Below are positions 28,647-35,523 of a DNA stretch of 35,523 bases, piece by piece; positions within the stretch are counted from its first letter, which is position 1; every line of letters begins with the position of its first letter. The stretch is from Hyphomicrobiaceae bacterium (GTDB lineage Bacteria > Pseudomonadota > Alphaproteobacteria > Rhizobiales > Hyphomicrobiaceae): contig JAGRKS010000042.1 of the NCBI GenBank assembly GCA_020442185.1, positions 1-35,523 on the forward strand. Reading direction: 5' to 3'. The translations under genes were made by a program, and so were the position numbers. Below the pieces are notes generated by a model, which made no database searches, had not been told where the DNA came from, and saw only the letters and a program-made list of their open reading frames with translations.

Positions 28647-29630
28647 TCAGGCGATGCGGCTCTTGACCTCGTCGGGCGCACCGAAGTGGTCGAAGTAGCG
28701 CGGGTCGATCTTTTCAACGGGCAGCACGATGAGAACGTCCGTGGTGCCGAACTGGCGATCGATCACCGCGCCGTCGCCGACGAAGGCGCCAAGGCGCAGA
28801 TAGCCCTTGATGAGCGGTGGCAACGCCTTCAGCGCGGCCTTCATGTCGACGGCCTCCTTCGTCATCAGATCCATCGGCTGGAAAAGATGCTGGTGCGCAC
28901 GGCAGCGCCATTCAGGAGGTGCGAGCGCGAAGTGATGCAGGAACGACAGCGCCATGGCATGCGCCTTGGGGTCCGTGCCCTCGAAACTCGCGCAGCCGAT
29001 CATCACGTCGACCTTGTGCTCGCGCACGTACGTCCATAGCCCGTGCCACAAAAGCTCGACCGAGCGCTTGGTGCGATAGGGCTTGAGAACGCAGGAACGT
29101 CCGAGTTCCATGAAGCGATAGCTGCGACGTGCGGCGATCAGCGGCGCAATGTCGTATTCGCTCTGCGTATAGAAGCCGAACTTGCGCTCGGCGACATCCT
29201 GGCGCAGCAGGCGATACGTGCCGACGACGGGCGGCTTGCGCGATGGGCGCCACTGATCGATGCCGACCTTCGTGTTGGTATCGACGACGAGGAGATGATC
29301 GCAGACGGTATCGAACGGGTCCTCGTCGCGACGGCGCATCTCGGCGAGGAAGCTCGGCATCGCCGACATCTCGTTGTAGAACACCTCGTAACGCAGGCGC
29401 TGCGCGCGCTTCACGTCGGCCCACGTTTCGGCAAGACGGACCTCGAGGTCTCCAACCCGGCCATAAACCTTCGGCGGCCGACGGCGGAGTGCCGTGAGCG
29501 GACCACCGCGGTGCTCATCGAGCAGATCGCGCGCCATCAGTCCACGCAACGGCGAAGCTAGCGGCGGCAACTTGACGAGACCGCGCGCCTGCAAACGCCC
29601 GGCCATCAACCGCGCCCTTTCAGCCATCAT
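28647..29630 (-). CDS. olsB: L-ornithine N-alpha-acyltransferase OlsB (GNAT family)
   Basis: A 327-residue acyltransferase of the OlsB/COG3176 group, which uses 3-hydroxyacyl-ACP to acylate ornithine as the first step of ornithine-lipid synthesis. Typical blocks are RAQRLRYEVFYNEMSA, DHLLVVDTNT, VVGTYRLLRQDVAERKFGFYTQSEYDIAPLI, ELGRSCVLKPYRTKRSVELLWHGLWTYV, MIGCASFEGTDPKAHA and LPPLIKGYLRLGAFVGDGAVIDRQFGTTDVLIVLP. The start at 29630 has GGAGA upstream; a GTG at 29693 would add 21 residues. Position next to maeB supports the call. The PlsC-family protein at 9.7-10.6 kb may supply the second step. Confidence 0.83.
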   Translation of the reverse strand: MMAERARLMAGRLQARGLVKLPPLASPLRGLMARDLLDEHRGGPLTALRRRPPKVYGRVGDLEVRLAETWADVKRAQRLRYEVFYNEMSAMPSFLAEMRRRDEDPFDTVCDHLLVVDTNTKVGIDQWRPSRKPPVVGTYRLLRQDVAERKFGFYTQSEYDIAPLIAARRSYRFMELGRSCVLKPYRTKRSVELLWHGLWTYVREHKVDVMIGCASFEGTDPKAHAMALSFLHHFALAPPEWRCRAHQHLFQPMDLMTKEAVDMKAALKALPPLIKGYLRLGAFVGDGAVIDRQFGTTDVLIVLPVEKIDPRYFDHFGAPDEVKSRIA

Positions 29631-29842
29631 GTGCTGTCTCCAGTCCCGTTCCGGTTGCCACCCCCAGGTGTCGCGCGGGCGGCCCTTGGGCACACCGGCC
29701 CGGCCGTCGAAGCACGCGACGCCACATTAGCTCGGCTATCATGATTCCGTGACACTTTGGCGACCGGTTGGCATGGCCGCAGCGACCAAACGCACCACCC
29801 TGAGCCGCACGGCGGCGTCTTGCGCGCGCCGCCAACCGCCGG

Positions 29843-32296
29843 TCACCGTCCGGCGACGGCACCCTTGCGTGGGCCGACGGCCGATCGCGACGGCACCCAG
29901 TGATCGAGCACGCCGACTAGGTCGCGGACATCGAACGGCTTGGCCAGATAGTCGTCCATGCCCTCGCTCAAGTAACGCGCGCGATCTTCCGGGAATGCGT
30001 TGGCCGTAAGAGCGACGATCGCGGGCAAGGGCGGAAGACATCCCGGGTTCTCCGCTGCCATCCGGGCATGCGCCTCTCGGATCAGTTTCGCCGCGGCGAG
30101 GCCATCGATGCCCGGCATGAAAATATCCATGAGGATGAGATCGAGCTGCGGCGTTCCACCCGTCATCGCGGCGATGGCGCGTTTCACGGCCTCGTCACCA
30201 TTGCGGCAGTGTTCGACACAACATCCACAACGCTCGAGAACGCGGGTCGCCAAGAGCGCATTGATGTCATTGTCCTCGACGAGCAGAACCACCACGTCGG
30301 CAGCCGCATCCGCCGACGTGCGGGGCAAAGATTTTTCGGCAGGTGGCGTCGCTCCGCCGGCCGCCAGCTCGACGGCAGATCGACCTTCCGGCCCTGGGTG
30401 CTCGGCAATCTGCCGCAACAGCGAATGCGCCCGCACCGGCCTTACAAGATAGCGATCGAACCCGTTGTCGCGAAACGCAGAGAGGCCGGCGCGGGCCAGG
30501 ACGTTCACGGTCACGAGGCCGATCAGCGTCTTGCCGCACACCGCGCGCGCCGCAGCGAGAAGCTCGCCGGCTATGCGGGCATCGCAGCCGACGTCGACGA
30601 CGAGCCGATCGACCGGTGTGCCCTCGGCCGCGGCACTGGCAATGACGGATTGCGCTTCGTCCATGCTCGCCTCGATCGCGACGTGACCGGCCGCGCGAAG
30701 GATCCGCGCGATGCTGGCCCGCTCCATGCGATGGTTCAACGCCAGCAGCACGACGTGGTGATCGGTCGTGCCTGCCGCCGTCGTCTTCGCATCGTGTGAC
30801 GATACGGAGTTCTCCTTCACGAAAAACTCGGCAATGAATGTCGAGCCGCGGCCCGGAGCAGACGTGACGCGAATTTCTCCACCCATCGCCATCGCGATGC
30901 GCCGCGAGATCGCAAGTCCCAGTCCCGTTCCACCCTGTTGCCGGCGGACGGCGGTCTCGGCCTGCTCGAACTCGGTGAAGAGCTGTCGCATCTCCTCCGT
31001 CGAAAGGCCGATGCCGCTGTCCTCGACGGCGACGGAAACATGAAGTCGCCGCTCGTCATCGCCGACATGACGCCCGGCGATGGTGACCGCGATGCCGCCT
31101 CGATCGGTAAATTTGACCGCGTTGGAGAGCAGGTTAAGCATGATCTGGCGAACGCGATAGGCATCGCCCACCACCGGTGCGTCGAACATCGGATCGACAT
31201 TGAGCGCCAGTTCGAGCCCCTTCTCGTGCGCCCGTGGCGAGAGCAGTTCGACGACGCTCTGCGCGGAGGCAGCCAGCGAAAATGGCGCATCGTTGATGAC
31301 AAGTTTGCCAGCCTCGATCTTGGAGAAATCGAGGATCTCGTCGATCAACGTCAACAGCGCCCGCGCCGACTGGTCGATCGCATCGGCGTAGGTTCGCTGT
31401 TCCTCGGTGAGGTGTTGTTCGCGCATCAGGCCGGCCATGCCGAGAATACCGTTCATCGGCGTGCGGATCTCGTGGCTCATCGCTGCCAGGAAGCGGGACT
31501 TGGCCCGGTTCGCCGCCTCCGCCTGATCGCGCGCCTCGGCAAGTGCCGCAGACATGCGCCGATCTTCTGTCACGTCCCGGCCGACCGCCTGAACCTCGAA
31601 TCCGTCGCCCACACCCGATGCGACGACGTGCTCGTTCCAGGCGATCCATCGGCTACCCGCCGTCGTCTCCAGTCTTTCCTCGTAGGTGCGGCTGCGTTCC
31701 CCGTCGCCGGTCCGCAAGGGCGATACGCCACTGCCCTCGATCACGCGCGGCGCGAATGGGCGGCCGAGAGCCTCATCGGCGGGAATGCCGAAAGTCTTGA
31801 CGAACGCCTGGTTGACGAAGGTCAGGCGGTCGTGCTCGTCGCGCCGCAGAATGACTTCCAACTGCGCGTCGAGCAGGTCGCGGTAGCGGACATCGCTTTC
31901 CGAAATCTGCCAATGCACGTCTTGCATCTTTTCGAGACGCCGCTCGAGCGTCTCGATCAGCCGGGCATAGCGTTCCCGCTGCGGAGCGACGTCGCTCGAA
32001 ATTGAATGGAAATCGTCGACTGCGCAGATCACTGCCGCCGCGACGAGCAGGGCGGCGCCAGCCGCAATCGCGACGTGAGCAGAACCGATCGGCGATGGCA
32101 GCAGAACGAGGCCTGCAAGTGTCGCCAAGGCGCCGACAGTCAGGACCGCGAACACGGCCAATCGACCGGCCGTGGCGAGCCCGCCGCGCGCACCGTCGTG
32201 CACACGCGACCACGCCAGCGTCATCCGGCGCAGCGCGGCGTTGCCGCGCCCCGGTGCTATCCGATCGCTGCCGAAACCATTTCCTTGACTGTTCAC
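29843..32296 (-). CDS. PAS-domain hybrid sensor histidine kinase
   Basis: A membrane-bound hybrid kinase of about 817 residues. Order: two adjacent hydrophobic segments (about 43-66 and 73-93) with almost no periplasmic loop, a charged helix, a PAS domain (about 130-245), HisKA with the phospho-acceptor in SHEIRTPMNG, HATPase_c with NLLSNAVKFTD, DSGIGL and GTGLGLAIS, a receiver-like domain lacking key residues (about 520-635), and a complete receiver with VEDND, phospho-acceptor LILMDIFMP, and YLAKPFD. No output domain or partner regulator is nearby, so signal must pass to another protein, perhaps by a phosphotransferase. The start is uncertain: GTG 32296 is used, TTG 32338 and ATG 32224 are alternatives. 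A GC-rich hairpin (29811-29833) follows the stop. Confidence 0.9.
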   Translation of the reverse strand: MNSQGNGFGSDRIAPGRGNAALRRMTLAWSRVHDGARGGLATAGRLAVFAVLTVGALATLAGLVLLPSPIGSAHVAIAAGAALLVAAAVICAVDDFHSISSDVAPQRERYARLIETLERRLEKMQDVHWQISESDVRYRDLLDAQLEVILRRDEHDRLTFVNQAFVKTFGIPADEALGRPFAPRVIEGSGVSPLRTGDGERSRTYEERLETTAGSRWIAWNEHVVASGVGDGFEVQAVGRDVTEDRRMSAALAEARDQAEAANRAKSRFLAAMSHEIRTPMNGILGMAGLMREQHLTEEQRTYADAIDQSARALLTLIDEILDFSKIEAGKLVINDAPFSLAASAQSVVELLSPRAHEKGLELALNVDPMFDAPVVGDAYRVRQIMLNLLSNAVKFTDRGGIAVTIAGRHVGDDERRLHVSVAVEDSGIGLSTEEMRQLFTEFEQAETAVRRQQGGTGLGLAISRRIAMAMGGEIRVTSAPGRGSTFIAEFFVKENSVSSHDAKTTAAGTTDHHVVLLALNHRMERASIARILRAAGHVAIEASMDEAQSVIASAAAEGTPVDRLVVDVGCDARIAGELLAAARAVCGKTLIGLVTVNVLARAGLSAFRDNGFDRYLVRPVRAHSLLRQIAEHPGPEGRSAVELAAGGATPPAEKSLPRTSADAAADVVVLLVEDNDINALLATRVLERCGCCVEHCRNGDEAVKRAIAAMTGGTPQLDLILMDIFMPGIDGLAAAKLIREAHARMAAENPGCLPPLPAIVALTANAFPEDRARYLSEGMDDYLAKPFDVRDLVGVLDHWVPSRSAVGPRKGAVAGR

Positions 32297-32521
32297 GCCT
32301 TGAATTCCCGCGGATGCGATCCTTGCAGGTAGACCCAAACACGCGGAATTTGAGAAAGACTGAAATGATGTGGTGAACAGTTCGTAACCACGACGCCCGG
32401 CTGGCCCGCCGGAACGATCCGAGCGTCGTCGGGCGTCGCGCCAAAATCGGACGCAGGTGGGGCCATGATGCGGTTCTGGCGCGACCGGCCAAAGGGCGCC
32501 AGCAGATCGAACGTTGGATTG

Positions 32522-32755
32522 TCACACCTGATGCGGGGGATCGTCGAGCGCGCGAGCGGCCTCGCTGGTGAGGATGGGCACGCCATCGCGGACGGGATAG
32601 GCGAGCCTCGCGGCCTTGGAGATCAGCTCCTGGCGAACGGGATCGTATCGCAAGGGATGTTTTGTCACGGGGCAAACGAGGATCGCGAGGAGCCGCGGAT
32701 CGATCGCCCGCTGGCTCTCGACGATGCCGTCTCCGCTCTCTGCGTCGTCCACCAT
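32522..32755 (-). CDS. Trm112 family protein (YcaR-like)
   Basis: A 77-residue protein with the Trm112/YcaR pattern: [50 protein letters not shown]. In eukaryotes and archaea Trm112 activates methyltransferases; bacterial forms are small, soluble and of unclear role. Only one Cys is present, so the zinc knuckle is lost, as in many alphaproteobacterial members. The start at 32755 gives the family length; the open frame to 32806 adds 17 residues. It lies 95 bp after the LON-domain gene on the same strand. Confidence 0.88.
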   Translation of the reverse strand: MVDDAESGDGIVESQRAIDPRLLAILVCPVTKHPLRYDPVRQELISKAARLAYPVRDGVPILTSEAARALDDPPHQV

Positions 32756-32850
32756 CTCGATCCCCGGCACTCTGCGTTTTGCAAGGCGCGCGCGTCCGGC
32801 GAACAACGCCTGCCACTGGAAACCGAACCCGTCATCGGGATCGCCGGCCG

Positions 32851-33534
32851 CTACTGGATCGTACCACCGGCTCCGCCACTCGTCGCAAGTTCCATCTCAG
32901 CGAGTGCGACCAGCACGTCGGCGCGCGACTTGAGGTTCTTCGCTTCCAGCAGCGCCTGCTTCTCCTCCGGTCCGTACGGGCTCATTACCGAAAGCGCATT
33001 GACCAGGAATTCACTCGAGGACTTCAGAATCGTGCGCCAATCCGCGCGCAGACGGTTGGCGTCGAGATATTTCCTGAGCACGACGAGCAGCGCATCGCGA
33101 TCGACATCGTCCTCCCCGAGCCCGGCCGTGAGATCGGAAGCGAAACTCTCGAAGTCGACGTCGGCGACCCGATACGGCTTTGCGACATCCGTCTCCGCCG
33201 TCAGGTTGAAACGAGCGACACCGGACAGGGTGATGAGAAGTCGTCCGTCATCGAGTTCCTGATAGGTGGTGACGCGTCCGGCGCATCCGACCTTCTTCAG
33301 CGGCACGCGATTGCCGGACGGCGATTCGATTCTTGCCTCCGAGGAGGCCTGCGGCTGGACGACACCGATCACGCGATCGCCGCGCATGACGTCCTCCACC
33401 ATCGCCAGATAGCGCGGCTCGAAGACATTCAACGGCAACGTGGCCCGCGGCAGAAGAATTGCGCCCCGCAACGGGAACAATGGGATCTGCCGCGGCAAAT
33501 CGGCGGGTCGCCGATATTTGTCAGAAGCTGCCAC
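32851..33534 (-). CDS. LON substrate-binding domain protein
   Basis: A 227-residue stand-alone LON N-terminal domain protein, without ATPase or protease parts. The start [49 protein letters not shown] is the family signature. The rest matches the middle helices of Lon N domains. Such proteins may bind unfolded substrates or compete with Lon, but this is not settled. GTG at 33534 is the start, with AAAGGA eight bases upstream. It lies 36 bp after the thioredoxin-TPR gene and before the Trm112-like gene, a common trio in this order. Confidence 0.93.
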   Translation of the reverse strand: MAASDKYRRPADLPRQIPLFPLRGAILLPRATLPLNVFEPRYLAMVEDVMRGDRVIGVVQPQASSEARIESPSGNRVPLKKVGCAGRVTTYQELDDGRLLITLSGVARFNLTAETDVAKPYRVADVDFESFASDLTAGLGEDDVDRDALLVVLRKYLDANRLRADWRTILKSSSEFLVNALSVMSPYGPEEKQALLEAKNLKSRADVLVALAEMELATSGGAGGTIQ

Positions 33535-33570
33535 GACACGGTCCTTTCACAGGCGACACTTCAAGCCGGT

Positions 33571-34479
33571 TCAGGCGAACAGGATCGAAGACAGACGTTT
33601 GCGGCCCTCGATCGTCGCAGGGTCCTTGTGACCCCATGCCTCGAAGAACTGCACGAGTTGCTTGCGTGCAGCCTCCTCGTTCCAGTTGCGCTGCTTACGT
33701 ACGATCGTCAACAGATGATCGACAGCGTCTTCCTTGCGGCCGGCGGCACCCAGCGCGATCGCCAAGTCATAACGTGCCTGATGGTCAGCCGGATCGGCGG
33801 CGACACGCGCCTCGAGCTGAGACGTATCGCCGGCGTCGGCGGCCTTGCGTGCCAATTCCAGCGCCGCAACCACCGCTTCCACCGCGGCGAGGCGGCGCTT
33901 TTCCGGCGGGATCAGTGACAGAGTCTGGTCGGCGCGATCGACATCGCCGCTCTTCAGATAGCATTTCGCAAGACCGGCAAGCGCCTCCGGGTTCAGCTGA
34001 TCTTCCTGCAGGATCGCCGCATAGATCTCGGCGGCGCCTTGAAGGTCACCCGCGGCCAGCGCCTGTTCGGCGGCCTCGAGAAGCTGGGAGAGTTCGTCGC
34101 CCGCATCATCACCGAGCAGCCTGTCGATGAACGAGCGCAACTGACTTTCCGGCAGCGCGCCCATGAAGCCATCGAGACCACGGCCATCGCGAAATGCATA
34201 GACCGTCGGAATCGACTGCACGCGCAACTGCGCGGCGACCTGCTGGTTCTCGTCGACGTTGATCTTCACCAGCCGCACCTTGCCGGCGTATCCGTTGACG
34301 ACCTTCTCGAGGAGCGGCGTCAACTGACGACACGGGCCGCACCAAGGCGCCCAGAAGTCGACCAGCACGAGGGCTTCCTTGGATGCTTCGACGACGTCCT
34401 GAGCGAAGCTCGCCGACGTCGCATCCTTGACGAGCTTGCCGCCCCCCGCATCGGCCATCGCTTGCGGCTTGAGATCCAT
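33571..34479 (-). CDS. Thioredoxin-TPR co-chaperone (CnoX/YbbN family)
   Basis: A 302-residue protein. An N-terminal thioredoxin domain (about 10-120) has the full active site WAPWCGPC and the cis-Pro segment SIPTVYAF. Three to four TPR-like helical repeats follow (ELSQLLEAAEQALAAGDLQGAAEIYAAILQEDQLNPEALAGLAKCYLKSGDVDRADQTL), a layout like E. coli CnoX. CnoX protects substrates from oxidation by hypochlorite and hands them to GroEL. Here the CGPC motif is intact, unlike E. coli CnoX (SxxC), so it may also act as an oxidoreductase. ATG 34479 has a perfect AGGAGG. It is first of the trx-LON-Trm112 set. Confidence 0.93.
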   Translation of the reverse strand: MDLKPQAMADAGGGKLVKDATSASFAQDVVEASKEALVLVDFWAPWCGPCRQLTPLLEKVVNGYAGKVRLVKINVDENQQVAAQLRVQSIPTVYAFRDGRGLDGFMGALPESQLRSFIDRLLGDDAGDELSQLLEAAEQALAAGDLQGAAEIYAAILQEDQLNPEALAGLAKCYLKSGDVDRADQTLSLIPPEKRRLAAVEAVVAALELARKAADAGDTSQLEARVAADPADHQARYDLAIALGAAGRKEDAVDHLLTIVRKQRNWNEEAARKQLVQFFEAWGHKDPATIEGRKRLSSILFA

Positions 34480-34568
34480 ATCCGAATTCCTCCTGCGCCC
34501 TTCCAGGCATATGGCCCGCCGAGCCGCAACCGGCAAGACGGGGTGGCAATGTTGGACAGCCGTTCCGA

Positions 34569-35105
34569 TCACTCCGGAGTTTCCACTCTCGTGATCTCGG
34601 GCTGATGTCCCGTGGCGCGAATGAACCGCAAAAGATCGTCGCGCGCAATGTTCGTGGTCGCCGTGTTCTCCAGCGGATGACAATTGATCGTCGCATAGGA
34701 CATCAAACGCTCGTCGACGACGACCCGCATCCGCCGCGCTCGGTCATTTACCAGCGCAAACGCGGTGACGGAGCCCGGAGGCACCCCCAGAACCTCATTC
34801 AGCAGCTCTGCCTTCCCGAAGCTGAAGCGACCGGCGCCGAGCCGCTTCGACAACGCCTTGAGGTCGACCGAGGAATGTGCCTCCGCGACAACAAGGAACA
34901 GCGCGCCTTTCGCATCCTTGAGGAACAGGTTCTTGGTGTGGCCGCCCGGAACCGCGCGTTCGACCGCTTCGCTTTCCTCGACGGTGAAGACGGCCTCGTG
35001 CTCGAAAGTCTGCGTTGCGATCTTGAGCCCGGCGAGCAGGTCGAGGAGTTGCGCCCTGGTTACGGGAGCTGGCGGCAAGGGTGGCTCATCTTCTCGGCTC
35101 GTCAC
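34569..35105 (-). CDS. YbaK/ProX-type prolyl-tRNA deacylase (trans-editing protein)
   Basis: A 178-residue YbaK-domain protein. These proteins hydrolyse mischarged tRNA, for example Ala-tRNA-Pro. The core is visible in FEHEAVFTVEESEAVERAVPGGHTKNLFLKDAKGALFLVVAEAHSSVDLKALSKRLGAGRFSFGKAELLNEVLGVPPGSVTAFALVND, with the conserved Lys in TKNLFLKD. CHPLENTATTNI closes the pocket. This matches the ProXp-ala/PrdX subgroup. The start at GTG 35105 has AAGGA just upstream; TTG 35120 is possible. It is 89 bp upstream of the thioredoxin-TPR gene on the same strand. Confidence 0.9.
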   Translation of the reverse strand: MTSREDEPPLPPAPVTRAQLLDLLAGLKIATQTFEHEAVFTVEESEAVERAVPGGHTKNLFLKDAKGALFLVVAEAHSSVDLKALSKRLGAGRFSFGKAELLNEVLGVPPGSVTAFALVNDRARRMRVVVDERLMSYATINCHPLENTATTNIARDDLLRFIRATGHQPEITRVETPE

Positions 35106-35451
35106 CTGTTCCTTCTCCAAGTCCTGTTGCCTGGCTCAGCGAGCCGGACTGGTGGCAACCGAGCGCCGGCTCTGATACGCGCCGCAACCACTCGATTTAC
35201 CGGCGCTCGGCTGTCCGTGCAACGAGGACCCGCTGGTGATCGGCATCCGGAGAATATTACGTACCCTCCGGCCAGCCCCGCAGACCCGACGCGCGAAATG
35301 TCGAACTCTCGGCATGCCGCAGACCCTCGATCGCCATGGTCTCGGCAAGGCGCCCGATGTCGAATGGTTGGCCCTTGCAATCGTTTTAGAGTTGCGCCAT
35401 AAGACGGGGCCGTCGCGCCTTGTGGCCGGCGATTACCCCCTTTTTTCGGAT
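35106..35451. other. Divergent intergenic region before tRNA-Gly
   Basis: No gene is evident in these 346 bp. The right part has the tRNA promoter described separately. Open frames here have no recognisable protein content. Confidence 0.45.
35375..35403 (+). promoter_or_regulatory. Sigma70-type promoter of tRNA-Gly
   Basis: TTGCAA (35375-35380) and CATAAG (35398-35403) are separated by exactly 17 bases and lie 48 bases before the tRNA. Matches to consensus are five and four of six. A G/C-rich segment (ACGGGGCCG) after the -10 fits a stable-RNA discriminator. Confidence 0.6.

Positions 35452-35523
<72 letters not shown>

Overview
This is a GC-rich chromosomal core segment from an alphaproteobacterium, almost certainly of the order Hyphomicrobiales (Rhizobiales). 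The main evidence is gene order. Reading the minus strand from right to left, olsB, maeB (plus strand), mutS, glnD, murJ, trpS, uspA, nfuA, tsaB, rimI and a plsC/olsA-type acyltransferase follow one another. As I recall, Sinorhizobium meliloti has much the same block. The rplU-rpmA-GNAT-obgE run is also typical of the order. I cannot name a genus.

Layout. 1-0.4 kb: no convincing gene, but three hairpins in a row. 0.4-1.5 kb: a TadG-like protein (+) converging on a small dihydrofolate reductase (-). 1.7-4.1 kb (-): rplU, rpmA, a GNAT acetyltransferase and obgE, with a good sigma70-type promoter in front of rplU and a terminator-like hairpin after rpmA. 4.5-8.0 kb (+): an Ntn-hydrolase (acid ceramidase/NAAA-like), a Tat-exported ferric-iron binding protein with palindromic operators upstream and a strong terminator downstream, and a fumarylacetoacetate hydrolase family enzyme. 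8.1-17.1 kb (-): an exported von Willebrand A protein, a PlsC/OlsA acyltransferase, rimI, tsaB, a nitroreductase, nfuA, uspA, trpS and murJ. 17.2-20.0 kb: a divergent pair, a DadA-like FAD oxidoreductase (-) and a BioF2/FemAB-like acetyltransferase (+). 20.0-25.9 kb (-): glnD and mutS. 26.2-28.5 kb (+): malic enzyme, intact except for one extra G that breaks the frame. 28.6-35.1 kb (-): OlsB, a hybrid histidine kinase, a Trm112-like protein, a LON-domain protein, a thioredoxin-TPR protein and a YbaK-type tRNA deacylase. The window ends in a tRNA-Gly(GCC) on the plus strand.

How the genes fit together. Most are housekeeping: ribosome assembly (rplU, rpmA, obgE), tRNA modification and charging (tsaB, trpS, YbaK), mismatch repair (mutS), nitrogen sensing (glnD), lipid II flipping (murJ), Fe-S delivery (nfuA) and protein quality control (thioredoxin-TPR, LON). 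OlsB and the PlsC-type protein may together make ornithine lipid. Two iron-related genes, the ferric-binding protein and nfuA, have upstream palindromes resembling the RirA (TGA-N9-TCA) and Irr (TTTAGAA-N3-TTCTAAA-like) operators of this order, suggesting opposite iron control of uptake and use.

I did not find a defence system, CRISPR array, prophage, insertion sequence or biosynthetic cluster. The items most worth checking are the malic-enzyme frameshift, the iron operators, the receiver-like domain without key residues in the histidine kinase, the Ntn-hydrolase and the structured DNA at the left edge.
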